A DNA stretch of 64,000 nucleotides, taken from Candidatus Nitrotoga arctica. GTDB lineage: Bacteria; Pseudomonadota; Gammaproteobacteria; Burkholderiales; Gallionellaceae. Numbering within the stretch: position 1 is the stretch's first letter; each line of letters begins with the position of its first letter. The translations under genes were made by a program, and so were the position numbers. Where the stretch lies: positions 434,001 to 498,000 of the forward strand of contig NZ_OU912926.1 of assembly GCF_918378365.1 (NCBI RefSeq), given 5' to 3'. Of the stretch, positions 18,268-28,685 are shown piece by piece. Below the pieces are notes generated by a model. That model saw only the letters and a program-made list of their open reading frames with translations, was not told where the DNA came from and searched no databases.

Positions 18268-18714
18268 TCAACAAGGTTGTGCGTAACTGCGTTTTACACG
18301 GTCTGGATTCAAGACGGCGGTCACCCTAGGTGTATCAACTTGCTCAACAAACTCCTCGAACTCTTCCAGCGGCAGCGGGCGGCTAAACAGATACCCCTGA
18401 TAGGCGTTGCAGCCATGTAAATTTAGAAACTCCAGCTGCGCTTCGGCCTCGACCCCCTCGGCAATGATGTCCAAACCGAAAGTCCGTCCCATCAGGATGA
18501 TGGCCTGCACAAGCGCTGCATTGCTGGGATTGTCGCCCATATCGCGGATGAAGGATTGATCGATCTTCAATTGATCCAGCGGGAGCTGCTTTAGATAGGC
18601 GAGTGAGGAATAAGCGGTGCCGAAGTCATCCATCGAAAAACTGATGCCGAGCGCCTTGAGCGCATTCATCTTCGCGACGGTATCACTGACATTGTCGACG
18701 AGCAAGCTCTCGGT
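18268..18714 (-). pseudogene. 3' part of a GGDEF-EAL gene, cut off by the IS630 insertion
   Basis: Reading leftwards from the insertion point, TESLLVDN continues the EAL domain that ends with KIEL on the other side of the element. The rest (FSMDDFGTAYSSLAYLKQ, then QLKIDQSFIRDM, IAEGVEAEAQLEFL and YQGYLFSRPLPLEEF) is the second half of an EAL domain with the DDFG and EGVE motifs. The segment has no start of its own that would give a working enzyme. Confidence 0.9.
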
Positions 18715-18716
18715 TA

Positions 18717-19831
18717 TTGATCCGGCACAAATTATTCATGAAGCCGCGTAGGCGACTTTTGGGTCGCCGAAATAACGGCGCACGCGTTCGGGGTTTTGCT
18801 CAAGCATGGTCATGTGATCAGTCGCAGCAGCTCTGAGTTTTGCCTTGGTGCGCACTGGCACCTTTGAAGTGATGACGTGCTTGAGATCCGCATTCAGTCT
18901 TTCTTCGGGGTTGAGTTCAGGGCTGTAGCTGGGCAAGTAGAACAACTCGATTTTCTGTGCGTTCTCGGCAGCCCAAGCCTTTACAGGTTTGCTGTGATGA
19001 ACTCTCAAGTTGTCCAGTATCAGAAACACCTTGCGGTCTGTATCCTTGATGAGCGCCTCCAGAAATTCAATGAGCTTGTCGGAGTTAAATGCCTCATCAA
19101 TAATCATCCAGCGCGTTTTACCCTGATTGGTTACCGTCGCAATCATCGATAGCTTGTGGCGCGTGCCGCCTACTGCGAACGTCACAGGTGTCTTGCCCAC
19201 CGGCGCATAGCTCCTGCCTCTGACATCCGTGTTGACTAGCGCCGTCTCGTCGCCCCAGTGAATTTCCGCACCTTCTGTTTTTGCTCTGGCTTCAATGGCC
19301 GGATATTGTTCATCAAGCCAAGCCTGGACGGCTTCAGGCCGCTGCTCGTATGCTTTTTTAATGGGTTTTTGTGGTGTAAAACCCCAACGTGCCAAGTAGT
19401 TGCCTACTGCCCGAATAGACAGCTTGATACTGTGCGCCAGCTCAATGTGCTGGCGCACAGCGGGCCTGCTCCATAGCGCAAAATCCATCTTAAGTTGTTC
19501 GGGGCGTCTGTCGCAGATGGTTTGTTGAATCGCCAGCTCTTGGCTAACCGTCAAGCGACGTCCACTGCCAGGTTTTTTACCCCGAACGCCGGGCTTGAGT
19601 GCCCCCGAACCTTCAGCCTTATACAACCGCAGCGCCGTATTGACTGCCGTCCAGCTCAGTCCCGTCTGCACCACGATCTCCATCACCGCCATGCCTTTGC
19701 GGTGCATACGTATGACTTGCTTGCGTCGTTCATGCAGTACTTCTCGCGACTGCTTGCGGGCATCTTCTTTTTCCATACTCCATGGACATCGAAAATCAAG
19801 AAAAGTTCACTTATAAATCGTGCCGGGTCTA
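18717..19831 (-). mobile_element. IS630-family insertion sequence, 1115 bp, with TA target duplication
   Basis: The ends read TTGATCCGGCAC (18717 inward) and, on the other strand from 19831, TAGACCCGGCAC, forming imperfect terminal inverted repeats. A TA dinucleotide flanks each end (18715-18716 and 19832-19833). Removing the element and one TA restores KIEL-TES across the junction in the interrupted EAL domain. TA duplication is the hallmark of the IS630/Tc1-mariner group. The copy is complete and carries one intact transposase. Confidence 0.92.
18736..19776 (-). CDS. IS630-family transposase
   Basis: A 346-residue DDE transposase that cuts and joins the ends of its own element. The N-terminal part has two helix-turn-helix stretches (VMEIVVQTGLSWTAVNTALR and a winged region with RAVGNYLARWGFTP). 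The catalytic Asp residues lie in HWGDETALVNTDV and FLILDNLRVHHSK, and the Glu in SPELNPEERLNADLKH, the usual DN...NPxE spacing of IS630. The frame is unbroken, so the copy may be active. It begins with ATG at 19776, 55 bases inside the element end. Confidence 0.93.
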   Translation of the reverse strand: MEKEDARKQSREVLHERRKQVIRMHRKGMAVMEIVVQTGLSWTAVNTALRLYKAEGSGALKPGVRGKKPGSGRRLTVSQELAIQQTICDRRPEQLKMDFALWSRPAVRQHIELAHSIKLSIRAVGNYLARWGFTPQKPIKKAYEQRPEAVQAWLDEQYPAIEARAKTEGAEIHWGDETALVNTDVRGRSYAPVGKTPVTFAVGGTRHKLSMIATVTNQGKTRWMIIDEAFNSDKLIEFLEALIKDTDRKVFLILDNLRVHHSKPVKAWAAENAQKIELFYLPSYSPELNPEERLNADLKHVITSKVPVRTKAKLRAAATDHMTMLEQNPERVRRYFGDPKVAYAAS

Positions 19832-19833
19832 TA

Positions 19834-21094
19834 GTTCGATTTTCAGAAGAGCCGGGTTGATACCGGTGGTGGAGAGAGCTTGCCGCACCTGTTCGACGAA
19901 ATCCGGCTGGCGCAACTCGAGCGCACTGGCATTGAGAGCGAGTAGCAGGCTGCTGGTGGCCGGATTGGTGGACCAATCCCTGAGCTGAGCGCACGCTGTT
20001 TGCAGCACCCACAATCCAATCGGCACGATCAGGCCGGTTTTTTCGGCCAGCGGAATGAATTGTTCGGGAAGAATCAGGCCGCGTTCGGGATGTACCCAGC
20101 GGAGCAATGCCTCGGCGCCGATGGCACGGCGCTCATTATTGACCTGTATCTGGTAATAGAGGCGCAGTTGCCCCCGTTCCAGTGCATGGCGCAGATCGCT
20201 TTCAAGCGCGCTCCGTTCGACCAACGTGGCCTGCATTTCGGGGTCAAAGAATCGAATCCCGTTGCGCCCCTCATTTTTGGCATGGTACATCGCGAAGTCG
20301 GAGTGTTTGAGCAGATCATCGACTGAAGATTCATGGCCGTAAAACAGGCTGACCCCGATACTGGCGGTACACCATAGTTCGAGACCCTGAACGATATAGG
20401 GCAAGGCCACGGTATCACGTATTTTTTCGCCGATCAAGCCAGCCTGAATGACCGCTTCCTGAGTATTTTCGCTCAAATTTTCCAGCATCAACACAAACTC
20501 ATCGCCGCCCAACCGGGCCTCCGTATCACCTTCGCGCACGTTAGCCGTTAAACGTTGGGCGATTTCAACCAGCAGCAAGTCACCGATAGAGTGGCCGTAG
20601 GTATCGTTGAGCGTCTTGAAATTATCCAGATCCAGGAACAGAAGGGCGCCATAATGCTTGTTGCGACTGCTGGCAGCCAGTGCCTGTCGCAGGCGGTCAA
20701 ACAGCATGCGGCGGTTGGGCAAATGGGTGAGGGAGTCATAGTAGGCCAACCGGTGGATCTCGGCCGATGATTCGGGGTTGCTGGTGATATCGGAAAAAGT
20801 GCCGACGTAATGAGTGATATGTCCATCGTCCGCAGTGACGGCGGAGATAGTTAGCCAATCGGCATAGATCTTGCCATTTTTACGCTTGTTCCACATCTTG
20901 CCCTGCCAATATTTTTGCTCATTCAGGGTTGCCCACATGCGTTGGTAGAAATCTTTGTCATGTTGCCCGGAACTCAGTATCGCCGGCGTTCGTCCCACGG
21001 CTTCTTCCGTACTGTAACCTCTGCAATTTTCTGCTATTACAATGAAAATTGTAGAAAACCCAAGTTGATTTGTAGAAAACAAAGTGGCTTGCAT
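19834..21094 (-). pseudogene. 5' part of a GGDEF-EAL gene, truncated at its start
   Basis: The readable protein begins inside a PAS domain: the family-like sequence starts at GYSTEEAVGRTPAIL (about 21022), and the 24 residues before it are not PAS-like. So the promoter, start and first PAS half are lost. A PAC segment (KRKNGKIYADWLTISAV), an intact GGDEF domain (LFLDLDNFKTLNDTYGH, LGGDEF) and the first half of an EAL domain (GAEALLRWVHPERG) follow. The frame stops two bases into the IS630 element after KIEL. Before damage it would have been a dual c-di-GMP synthase/phosphodiesterase sensor. Confidence 0.88.
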
Positions 21095-21107
21095 TGCTGC
21101 AAGCCAC
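21075..21107 (-). terminator. Intrinsic terminator behind the CAU tRNA
   Basis: A perfect 10-bp stem (GTGGCTTGCA / TGCAAGCCAC) with loop TTGC lies 8 bases beyond the CCA end. On the minus strand it is followed by TTTGTTTTC. Confidence 0.85.
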
Positions 21108-21114
21108 TGTTTAT

Positions 21115-21191
21115 TGGTGGGTCGTCAGGGACTTGAACCCCGGACCAAAGGATTATGAGTCCTCTGCTCTAACCAACTGAGCTAACGACCC
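21115..21191 (-). tRNA. tRNA with CAU anticodon (elongator Met or Ile2)
   Basis: The 77-base gene folds into a standard cloverleaf: acceptor GGGTCGT/ACGACCC, D arm GCTC...GAGC, anticodon loop CTCATAA with anticodon CAU, T arm with TTCAAGT loop, and an encoded CCA end. It is not an initiator tRNA, since G1-C72 pair normally. Whether it is elongator tRNA-Met or tRNA-Ile whose C34 becomes lysidine cannot be settled by eye. It lies downstream of rpoD on the same strand. Confidence 0.93.
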
Positions 21192-21230
21192 AATACTGTT
21201 TAGAGTACTCTTCAAAAGTACTCATTATAA

Positions 21231-23162
21231 TTAACTCTCACCGTCAAGAAAGCTTTTCAGCTTATCTGAGCGAGACGGATGGCGGAGCTTGCGCAATGCC
21301 TTGGCCTCGATCTGACGGATACGTTCGCGTGTCACATCGAATTGTTTACCTACCTCTTCCAGGGTGTGATCAGTATTCATTTCTATGCCAAAACGCATGC
21401 GTAGCACCTTGGCTTCACGGGGTGTGAGCGAATCGAGAATGTCTTTGGTAACATTCCGCAAGCTGTCGTATACCGCTGCTTCGATAGGTGCCAAAGTATT
21501 CGAATCCTCAATAAAATCACCCAGATGCGAATCATCATCATCGCCTACAGGAGTTTCCATGGAAATCGGTTCCTTGGCAATTTTCAAGATCTTGCGAATC
21601 TTGTCTTCGGGCATTTCCATCTTTAGCGCCATAGTTGCAGCATCCGCTTCCAGACCGGTTTCTTGCAAGATTTGGCGCGAAATACGATTCATCTTATTGA
21701 TGGTTTCGATCATGTGCACCGGGATGCGTATGGTGCGGGCCTGATCGGCAATGGAACGGGTAATGGCTTGGCGTATCCACCACGTAGCATACGTCGAAAA
21801 TTTGTAACCACGGCGGTATTCAAATTTATCTACCGCTTTCATCAGTCCGATGTTGCCTTCCTGAATCAAATCGAGAAACTGCAAACCACGGTTGGTGTAT
21901 TTTTTAGCGATGGAAATCACCAGACGCAGGTTAGCTTCAATCATGTCGCGCTTGGCGCGACGTGCTTTGGCTTCGCCGTTAGTCATTTGCTTGTTGATTT
22001 CTTTCAGATCGCGAATGGGAATACCCACACGCTGCTGCAAATCAAGCAGCTTCTGCTGTTGCTCGACGATGGCGGCTTGGAAACGTAACAGTGTTTCGCT
22101 GTAAGGTTTTTTGGCAGCCACTTCGCGCATGACCCAGTCCAACCGCTCTTCGTTGCCTGGAAAGGTCGAGATAAAATGTGGACGCGGCATACGCGACTTG
22201 GTAACGCATAACTCCTGAATAATACGTTCATGGCTGCGCACTTCTTCCACCAAATGGCGCATAGTGTCGCAAAGTGCATCTACCTGCTTGGCAGAAAAAC
22301 GGAATTGCGTAAGCTCGTTGGAAATCTGCTCTTGCAACTTGTTATACTGTGCGCTGCGGTAACCATATTTCTCGTAAGCTTTGCCGATCTTGATAAAGAG
22401 ATCGCGAATGATTGTGAAACGCTCCAGCGCATCAATCTTGAGTTTGGCCAGATTGGCTGCGGCAATAGCCTCGGTATCTTCTTCGTCGCCTTCTACATCT
22501 TCTTCGTCATCCTCCATGGCTTCATCGCTAAGCTCCTCTTCAACGATTATGGTCTCATCCTCAGGCTCAATGAAGCCATCGACAATTTCGTCAATACGCA
22601 ATTCGTCGCGCGTGACTTTATCAACTAGCGTTAGAATTTCGGCAATGGTGGTTGGACAGGCAGAAATCGCCTGAATCATATGTTTCAGGCCTTCCTCAAT
22701 GCGTTTGGCAATAACGATTTCATCTTCGCGCGTGAGTAGACCCACTGTGCCCATTTCGCGCATATACATGCGCACCGGGTCAGTGGTACGGCCAAATTCC
22801 GAGTCTACTGTAGAAAGTGCCGCCTCAGCAGCTTCCACCGCATCTTCGTCGGCCACCACAGGTGGCGCATCCGACATAATTTGATTTTCAGCATCGGGAG
22901 CATCATCACACACAGTGATGCCCATGTCGTTGATCATGCTGACAACGCCTTCAATCTGCTCGGCTTCCAACATTTCTGGCAGATGATCGTTGATTTCGCC
23001 GAAAGTCAAATAGCCGCGCTCTTTGCCCAAGATGATCAAAGCCTTCAGGCGCGTGCGCCGTGCCTCGATATCCTGTAACAGCTCTACAGGGTCAGCAATC
23101 TGCTTTCCAATTGATGTCTGTTTGGCTGAATTTGATGTTTTCTTGTCTTGCTGAGTTGCCAT
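21231..23162 (-). CDS. rpoD: RNA polymerase sigma factor RpoD (sigma-70)
   Basis: The 643-residue primary sigma factor. Region 1.1 (about 20-100) is followed by region 1.2 ([20 protein letters not shown]), a non-conserved acidic insert (around [15 protein letters not shown]), and region 2 ([34 protein letters not shown]). Region 3 follows, then region 4 with the -35-binding helix-turn-helix ([18 protein letters not shown]). Length is normal for betaproteobacteria. It ends the rpsU-yqeY-dnaG-rpoD order, with 124 bases to dnaG that may hold an internal promoter. Confidence 0.97.
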   Translation of the reverse strand: MATQQDKKTSNSAKQTSIGKQIADPVELLQDIEARRTRLKALIILGKERGYLTFGEINDHLPEMLEAEQIEGVVSMINDMGITVCDDAPDAENQIMSDAPPVVADEDAVEAAEAALSTVDSEFGRTTDPVRMYMREMGTVGLLTREDEIVIAKRIEEGLKHMIQAISACPTTIAEILTLVDKVTRDELRIDEIVDGFIEPEDETIIVEEELSDEAMEDDEEDVEGDEEDTEAIAAANLAKLKIDALERFTIIRDLFIKIGKAYEKYGYRSAQYNKLQEQISNELTQFRFSAKQVDALCDTMRHLVEEVRSHERIIQELCVTKSRMPRPHFISTFPGNEERLDWVMREVAAKKPYSETLLRFQAAIVEQQQKLLDLQQRVGIPIRDLKEINKQMTNGEAKARRAKRDMIEANLRLVISIAKKYTNRGLQFLDLIQEGNIGLMKAVDKFEYRRGYKFSTYATWWIRQAITRSIADQARTIRIPVHMIETINKMNRISRQILQETGLEADAATMALKMEMPEDKIRKILKIAKEPISMETPVGDDDDSHLGDFIEDSNTLAPIEAAVYDSLRNVTKDILDSLTPREAKVLRMRFGIEMNTDHTLEEVGKQFDVTRERIRQIEAKALRKLRHPSRSDKLKSFLDGES

Positions 23163-23286
23163 ATTCGGTGGATTCCCATTTAATTAAATGAGTTAACGCA
23201 TTGCGGGTTAACACAATGCTTTTGAAAAGGGTGCAGATTATACCCGATTTTGCAAAAACTTTCCGCGCACCCATTTTGCAATACCT

Positions 23287-25023
23287 TCATTTGAGTTCAC
23301 TGCGTTGTAATAGTTGCAAATAGAGCAATCGTTCTTGTGCATTTAAGCCCTTCATCCCTGTGCCATGCATTTTTACATGTAAACCCTGCAATTGCTGTTT
23401 GCGCTGTTCATCGCGCAGTCTGGTTAATACGTCTTGAAACTCTGCTACTACATTAAAAGTTTCACCCCATTGTATAATTTCAGCTTGCTCTGCCGCTAAT
23501 AATGATTCATACGCTGTGCCTTGAAAATTCTGGATCATGGCTGCACTGCTTACCGCTCCTTCTTGCATGCGCGACCATTCGGTCAACGCAGTAATCGCTG
23601 CTGCTTCCGCCCCCACTGGCATCCAATTTTCTGGTAACTCTCGCGCTAGATCGGGCTGAAATAATAAACAGCGCAGTAACACGCGCAAGTTTGATACTAC
23701 AGGGCGCGCCGCTTTTTGTGGCGCGCGACGTGGCGCAGCGCCTATCGGTTTGATCGCATACAACGCTTCCAATTCCGTCTGGGTAATCCCCGCTAGCGAC
23801 GCCACTTCCTTACGGAGCAACAGCGCAGTAGTGGGCGCAGAAATAACTGTTAGCAAAGGCTTGGCGCGCTGCAACAAGGCAGTGCGGCCTTCTTGAGTAT
23901 GCAGGTCAACTTGCGTAGATAATTCACGCAACATATAACTGGACAGCGGCAACGCCTCCTGCAGTAGTTGCTCAAATGCCGCTGTTCCCTGCTCTCGCAC
24001 AAAGCTATCAGGATCATGTTGTGAAGGTAGAAACAGGAAGCCGATATTCTTGCCATCTACCAATTGTGGTAGTGCATTCTCCATCGCGCGCCACGCCGCA
24101 CGCTGTCCAGCTGCATCGCCATCAAAACAGAACATCACTTTATCGGTCAAGCGCAGCATCTTTTGCACATGATAGGGCGTAGTCGCCGTCCCCAATGTGG
24201 CGACGGCGTATTCAATACCATTCTGGGCAAGTGCTACCACATCCATATAACCTTCTACTACCAAGACCTGTCGTTTGGCGCGTATGGCTTTCAGCGCCTG
24301 GAACAGGCCGTACAACTCGCGTCCTTTTTCGAATAGCGCGGTCTCCGGTGAATTCAGATATTTGGGATCACCCGAGTCCAGCACTCGCCCACCAAAACCG
24401 ATCACTCGGCCGCGCGCATTTACAATGGGAAACATGATACGGTCGCGGAAACGGTCGTATCGTTTGCCATCCTCATTTTCTATCACAAGACCAGTCTCTA
24501 AGAGACTGCTGTCCTGATAGTTTGCAAAGACACTTCCCAAGTTTTGCCAGCCTTCCGGCGCATAGCCGATGCCAAAGCGTAACGCTATTTCGCCACTTAA
24601 GCCGCGCCGTTTGAGATAGTCGATGGCGGGTGTCGATTGCTTTAGCTGGTCGCGATAATAACGTGTTGCCGACTGCATTACTTCGTACAAATCAGTTGCG
24701 ACCTTATGCTGCTGCGCTTCCGGCATAGGCGCTTCGCGCGGCACCGTCACGCCAGCACTGCGCGCCAATTCTTCCACAGCATCAACAAAACCCAACCCAC
24801 CGTGCTCCATGACAAACCCTATAGCCGTGCCATGCGCGCCGCAGCCAAAGCAGTGATAAAATTGCTTACTTTGACTGACGGTAAAAGAAGGAGATTTTTC
24901 GTTGTGGAAAGGGCAGCAGGCAACATAATTAGCGCCGGCTTTTTTAAGCGGAACATAACGCTCGATTACATCCACAATGTCGAGACGGTTGAGCAAATCA
25001 TGAATGAAGCTTTTTGGAATCAT
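23287..25023 (-). CDS. dnaG: DNA primase
   Basis: A 578-residue primase that lays RNA primers for lagging-strand synthesis with DnaB. The zinc-binding domain has CPFHNEKSPSF and HCFGCGAHG (CHC2 type, about 38-65). The catalytic TOPRIM domain contains VVEGYMDVVALAQNG and FDGDAAGQRAA (about 260-320). The C-terminal third is the helicase-binding domain, variable as usual. The start MIPKSFIHDLLNRLDIVDVI is standard. It sits between yqeY and rpoD in the macromolecular-synthesis operon arrangement. Confidence 0.97.
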   Translation of the reverse strand: MIPKSFIHDLLNRLDIVDVIERYVPLKKAGANYVACCPFHNEKSPSFTVSQSKQFYHCFGCGAHGTAIGFVMEHGGLGFVDAVEELARSAGVTVPREAPMPEAQQHKVATDLYEVMQSATRYYRDQLKQSTPAIDYLKRRGLSGEIALRFGIGYAPEGWQNLGSVFANYQDSSLLETGLVIENEDGKRYDRFRDRIMFPIVNARGRVIGFGGRVLDSGDPKYLNSPETALFEKGRELYGLFQALKAIRAKRQVLVVEGYMDVVALAQNGIEYAVATLGTATTPYHVQKMLRLTDKVMFCFDGDAAGQRAAWRAMENALPQLVDGKNIGFLFLPSQHDPDSFVREQGTAAFEQLLQEALPLSSYMLRELSTQVDLHTQEGRTALLQRAKPLLTVISAPTTALLLRKEVASLAGITQTELEALYAIKPIGAAPRRAPQKAARPVVSNLRVLLRCLLFQPDLARELPENWMPVGAEAAAITALTEWSRMQEGAVSSAAMIQNFQGTAYESLLAAEQAEIIQWGETFNVVAEFQDVLTRLRDEQRKQQLQGLHVKMHGTGMKGLNAQERLLYLQLLQRSELK

Positions 25024-25219
25024 CCTAGCTCCGCCTCGCGTTTTACCAATGCATTAGGCGCACTGAGAGGTAATTAACTATATGATTTACGTAATTCGTG
25101 ACAGATTCATATTCACTGTAGCGATAATTTTCGTGAAAAGGAAAATGACTGTGTGATTAGGTAGTGGACTACGACTTTAGATATTAGGAAACCCTTAAAT
25201 ACTTAATTTACTATGTTAC

Positions 25220-25663
25220 TTAAGATAAACGCGCCTTCACCAGCGCTGAAACTTTGCTCATGTCTGCTCGCCCCGCCAGTTTTGGCTTGAGAAGCGCAAT
25301 CACCTTGCCCATTTCTTGGGCACTCTGAACACCACTACTGGCAATCGCATCGTTGACTGCAATTTCCACTTCGGCTTCAGTCATCGGCTGCGGCATATAT
25401 GTCTGCAATACGCTGATTTCGACCTTCTCAATGTCGGCCAACTCTTGCCGAGCTGCCGCTTCGAACTGGGTAATTGAATCGCGCCGTTGCTTGATCATTT
25501 TATTGATAACTGCAATTACGTCGACATCGGATAACTCGATGCGTTCATCTACCTCACGCTGTTTGATTGCGGCCAGCAACAGGCGGATAGCACCGAGACG
25601 CACCGAATTCTTAGCGCGCATAGCTGTCTTCATGTCTTCTCTGATTTGCTGCGTCAGATTCAT
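25220..25663 (-). CDS. GatB/YqeY-domain protein
   Basis: A 147-residue YqeY-family protein, related to the tail domain of GatB of the glutamyl-tRNA(Gln) amidotransferase; its own role is not known. The start MNLTQQIREDMKTAMRAKN and the segments QRRDSITQFEAA and YMPQPMTEAEVE are typical. The open frame extends 15 codons upstream, but MNLTQQ matches the family start. In many proteobacteria this gene lies between rpsU and dnaG, as here. A 196-base gap to dnaG holds no gene. Confidence 0.9.
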   Translation of the reverse strand: MNLTQQIREDMKTAMRAKNSVRLGAIRLLLAAIKQREVDERIELSDVDVIAVINKMIKQRRDSITQFEAAARQELADIEKVEISVLQTYMPQPMTEAEVEIAVNDAIASSGVQSAQEMGKVIALLKPKLAGRADMSKVSALVKARLS

Positions 25664-25732
25664 GTTGAGTTCATCTCGCGGAAAACTTAACGGCAGGCTC
25701 CGCATCAACGCGTAGTCGCTAGCTGTTGAGAA

Positions 25733-25945
25733 TTAATATAGTTTCGGCGGCAGAACTTGGCTACGCAGGCGTTTGTAATGCCGTTTCACGGCAGCAGCCA
25801 GCTTGCGTTTACGTTCTGCGGTAGGTTTTTCATAAAATTCGCGAGCGCGCAATTCAGTTAGTAAACCAGTTTTTTCCACTGATCGCTTGAAGCGGCGCAT
25901 TGCAACTTCAAACGGTTCATTTTCCTTAACACGCACAGTCGTCAT
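25733..25945 (-). CDS. rpsU: 30S ribosomal protein S21
   Basis: A 70-residue basic protein of the small subunit that helps initiation. It starts [20 protein letters not shown] and ends [17 protein letters not shown], standard for betaproteobacteria. The frame is open seven codons further, but the ATG at 25943-25945 has GAAGGG about nine bases upstream. It heads the rpsU-yqeY-dnaG-rpoD series. The divergent gap to 26258 (313 bases) must carry its promoter; no other feature was recognised there. Confidence 0.96.
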   Translation of the reverse strand: MTTVRVKENEPFEVAMRRFKRSVEKTGLLTELRAREFYEKPTAERKRKLAAAVKRHYKRLRSQVLPPKLY

Positions 25946-26258
25946 AAACAAACTACCCTTCAACAAAAATTAAGGGCGCGATTCTACCAAAATATCGCCC
26001 TGTTCCACAACCGGAATTTAGATGTTCTTTTTTAAGGTATTACATAACGGGTATTACAAACACCTTAATCATCCCCCCAGTTTTCATCTTCCAACGAGTG
26101 GACTTCATGCAATCAGTTTTTTATTATGCCGAGGACTGTTATGGTATCGGTTAAAATATGGCACGTTAATATAGAAGGGCATTCTAAAAATGCCCATATA
26201 TTTCTGCCCTACGACATAATTACATTCAACTGAAAACTTATAAAAAGGTAACGGCGAT

Positions 26259-26681
26259 ATGGAAGCGCGTATTAAATGGGTAGAACAGGTTTCCTTCTTA
26301 GGCGAAACCGAAAGCGGCCATGCCATCCTGATGGATGGTCCTCCCGAAGGTGGTGGCCGTAATCTTGGGCCACGCCCAATGGAGCTGGTGCTGCTCGGCA
26401 CGGGTGGCTGCACCACTTACGACGTTATTCACATCCTCAAGAAAAGCCGTCAGAATGTAACAAATTGCGTGGTAAAAATCGAAGCCGAACGGGCTGTAGA
26501 AGACCCGAAGGTATTTACCAAAATCCATTTTCATTTTATCGTGACCGGCAAAAATCTTAAATCCGAACAAGTCGAGCGTGCCATCCATCTCTCTGCTGAA
26601 AAATACTGCTCAGCCGCCATTATGCTCAGCAAAATGGCGGACATTACACACGATTTTGAGGTAATTCAGGAAATACCCTAA
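26259..26681 (+). CDS. OsmC-family protein, YhfA type
   Basis: A 140-residue protein of the OsmC/Ohr fold. It starts EARIKWVEQVSFLGETESGH, very like E. coli YhfA, and keeps both conserved cysteines: one in GTGGCTTYDV, one in SAEKYCSAAIML. OsmC and Ohr proteins reduce organic peroxides through such a Cys pair; YhfA itself has no settled function. A weak AAAAAGG site precedes the ATG. It is divergent from rpsU and stands alone. Confidence 0.87.
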   Translation: MEARIKWVEQVSFLGETESGHAILMDGPPEGGGRNLGPRPMELVLLGTGGCTTYDVIHILKKSRQNVTNCVVKIEAERAVEDPKVFTKIHFHFIVTGKNLKSEQVERAIHLSAEKYCSAAIMLSKMADITHDFEVIQEIP

Positions 26682-26739
26682 GCAATTGAAACTCAAGTCC
26701 ACCCCTAAAAATTTCACAAATTTTTAATTTGAAGGAGGT

Positions 26740-26755
26740 GTTGTAGAAATACAAC
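26740..26755 (+). promoter_or_regulatory. Small hairpin in the leader region before the porin gene
   Basis: GTTGTA and TACAAC pair around GAAA, just after an AAGGAGG-like run (26733-26738). The 338-base gap 26682-27019 is A/T-rich and probably holds the porin promoter. No ORF with a ribosome-binding site was found that would use the AAGGAGG. Function unknown. Confidence 0.3.
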
Positions 26756-27019
26756 AATTGTTATAAATAAAAACAAATAACTTTAAACGTTATATACTCG
26801 TGAACAGTAAGCTACAAACAGATTGTTGGTAAATTGATAAATTACTCACAAATTTAAATGGTTACGTGATTATACCATTTCGGTAGCTTCAGTTGAAGTT
26901 TGATTATGATTGTGATTAGTCCAGTTGAGTTTAACGTACCGAAAATGCATGCAGAAGTGACGACTTACAAAGTTTTTTACTAAAGAACCAACATAACGTT
27001 TCCAGGGAGGCAACAAACA

Positions 27020-28309
27020 ATGAAACTCAAAAATAGAACATTATTTCAACAAATGTCTTTAGTCTTTACGCCGCTAGCATTACTCGCTCTAGCTCCTCAA
27101 GCAAATTCAGCCGACAGTTTTACTGATGCCATAACTGGTGGCAAGGTTACCGCCAATCTACAATACCGCTATGAAAATGTTGAGCAACCAGCTCCAGGTA
27201 CCGGTGCTCGATTGAAGGACGCTCGTGCATCAACTCTCCGGTTGCGTTTAGGCTATGAGACTGCCGAGTATATGGGATTCGGTGGTATGGTTCAAATAGA
27301 GCATATTTCAGCCAACAATGCTTACAACAGCAGGGTGAATGGCAGGACTGATTATTCTGTTGTGGCAGATGCTAAGGTCACTGAACTCAATCAAGCCTAC
27401 CTCAGTTACAGTGGCGTACCTCAGACAAAATTAAAGTTTGGTCGTCAGCTCATAAGATATGACAACGATCGCTGGATTGGTAACGTTGATTGGCGTCAAA
27501 ACTGGCAAACATATGATGGTTTATCCGCTGTAAACAAATCGCTCCCTGACACTACAATCTCGGCAGCTTTTATTACCAATGCCAACCGTGTGTTCAGTGA
27601 CGCCTCCATTGATAACGGAACTGGCTCATTCTTGGGCAACCATCACATGAGGTCTCCCATCATAAATGTTAACTACAAGGGGTTAGGCTTCGCAGAAGTG
27701 GTTGGTTATGGTTATTTCCTCGATTATGATCCCTCAGCTCGAGCTTTTGGCTTGGCTAATTCAACGCGAACTGTGGGCCTCAGATTTAAAGGGGACGCTC
27801 CGATGGGTGATAACAAGCTTCTATATACCGCAGAATATGCGAGCCAATCTGACTATAAAGATAATCCAAATGACTATCGCGTTCACTATACTTTGCTTGA
27901 AGGAGGTGTAGATGTGAAGGTTGCCCAATTCAAGTTGGGTTATGAGCTATTAAGCGGTAATGGAAAACAATCTCTCCAGACCCCGTTGGCTACGTTATTT
28001 GCATTTAATGGATGGGCGGATGTGTTCTTGGTTACTCCAAGAAACGGTCTTCAAGATATTTACGGGAATGTAAGGACAACTGTAGCGGGTATTGTTCTCG
28101 GAGCTGACTATCATGATTTCAGAGCCGACCATGGCGGTAATAAATATGGAACGGAAATTGATTTGATTGCGACTAAGGCTATCAACAAAACCTATTCCGT
28201 AGGTTCTAGGTATGCACGCTTTAGGGCCGACAATGCTGTCGATCACGTTAACTGCCCTACCTGTTTTGATACTAATAAGTTCTGGGTGTATGGATCAATG
28301 AATTTCTAG
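27020..28309 (+). CDS. Outer-membrane porin-like beta-barrel protein
   Basis: A 429-residue protein with a signal peptide (about 1-30, cleaved after AQANSA or close by). The body has alternating polar/hydrophobic strands and many aromatic residues, ending FWVYGSMNF with a terminal Phe as outer-membrane barrels do. Segments such as TANLQYRYENVEQ, LRLRLGYETAEYMGFGG and LKFGRQLIRYDNDRWIGN recall alginate-export-like porins of methylotrophs and iron oxidisers. The substrate cannot be read from the sequence. GGGAGG precedes the ATG by 11 bases. A strong terminator follows at 28377, so it is a single-gene unit. Confidence 0.87.
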   Translation: MKLKNRTLFQQMSLVFTPLALLALAPQANSADSFTDAITGGKVTANLQYRYENVEQPAPGTGARLKDARASTLRLRLGYETAEYMGFGGMVQIEHISANNAYNSRVNGRTDYSVVADAKVTELNQAYLSYSGVPQTKLKFGRQLIRYDNDRWIGNVDWRQNWQTYDGLSAVNKSLPDTTISAAFITNANRVFSDASIDNGTGSFLGNHHMRSPIINVNYKGLGFAEVVGYGYFLDYDPSARAFGLANSTRTVGLRFKGDAPMGDNKLLYTAEYASQSDYKDNPNDYRVHYTLLEGGVDVKVAQFKLGYELLSGNGKQSLQTPLATLFAFNGWADVFLVTPRNGLQDIYGNVRTTVAGIVLGADYHDFRADHGGNKYGTEIDLIATKAINKTYSVGSRYARFRADNAVDHVNCPTCFDTNKFWVYGSMNF

Positions 28310-28376
28310 TTTTTATGTAAGCTTTGTAAAACATACGCTTTCCTGCTTGTCTTTTGCTGGTGGGCGTATAAAAACG

Positions 28377-28412
28377 ATGGGGGTACGATATTTCGTGCCC
28401 CCATTATTTTGC
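28377..28412 (+). terminator. Intrinsic terminator after the porin gene
   Basis: ATGGGGGTACGA and TCGTGCCCCCAT form a perfect 12-bp stem with loop TATT (28377-28404), followed by TATTTTGC. The rest of the gap to 28685 has no gene supported by a ribosome-binding site. Confidence 0.85.
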
Positions 28413-28685
28413 CTAAAATCGGCGGCAATTTGGCGCAAAAATGACAAAATGACTACCTTGCCACACAAACTTGTGGCCGGATGCGCTTCCACTCCGGTTT
28501 CCCGCAGTCTTTGTTTCGACGAAACCCTCAAAACCTCTCGAATACTGAGATCCGAAGTCTTCTATCAAACACAAGGCAGATACCCCGTGCAACGCGCTAC
28601 CAGATAGTGATAACATGTTGCGCGGTTAGTGGGATTTGTGTACGAGCTTTTCTCAATTTTTAGAGGTCTCCACCAAGGAAGTTTT

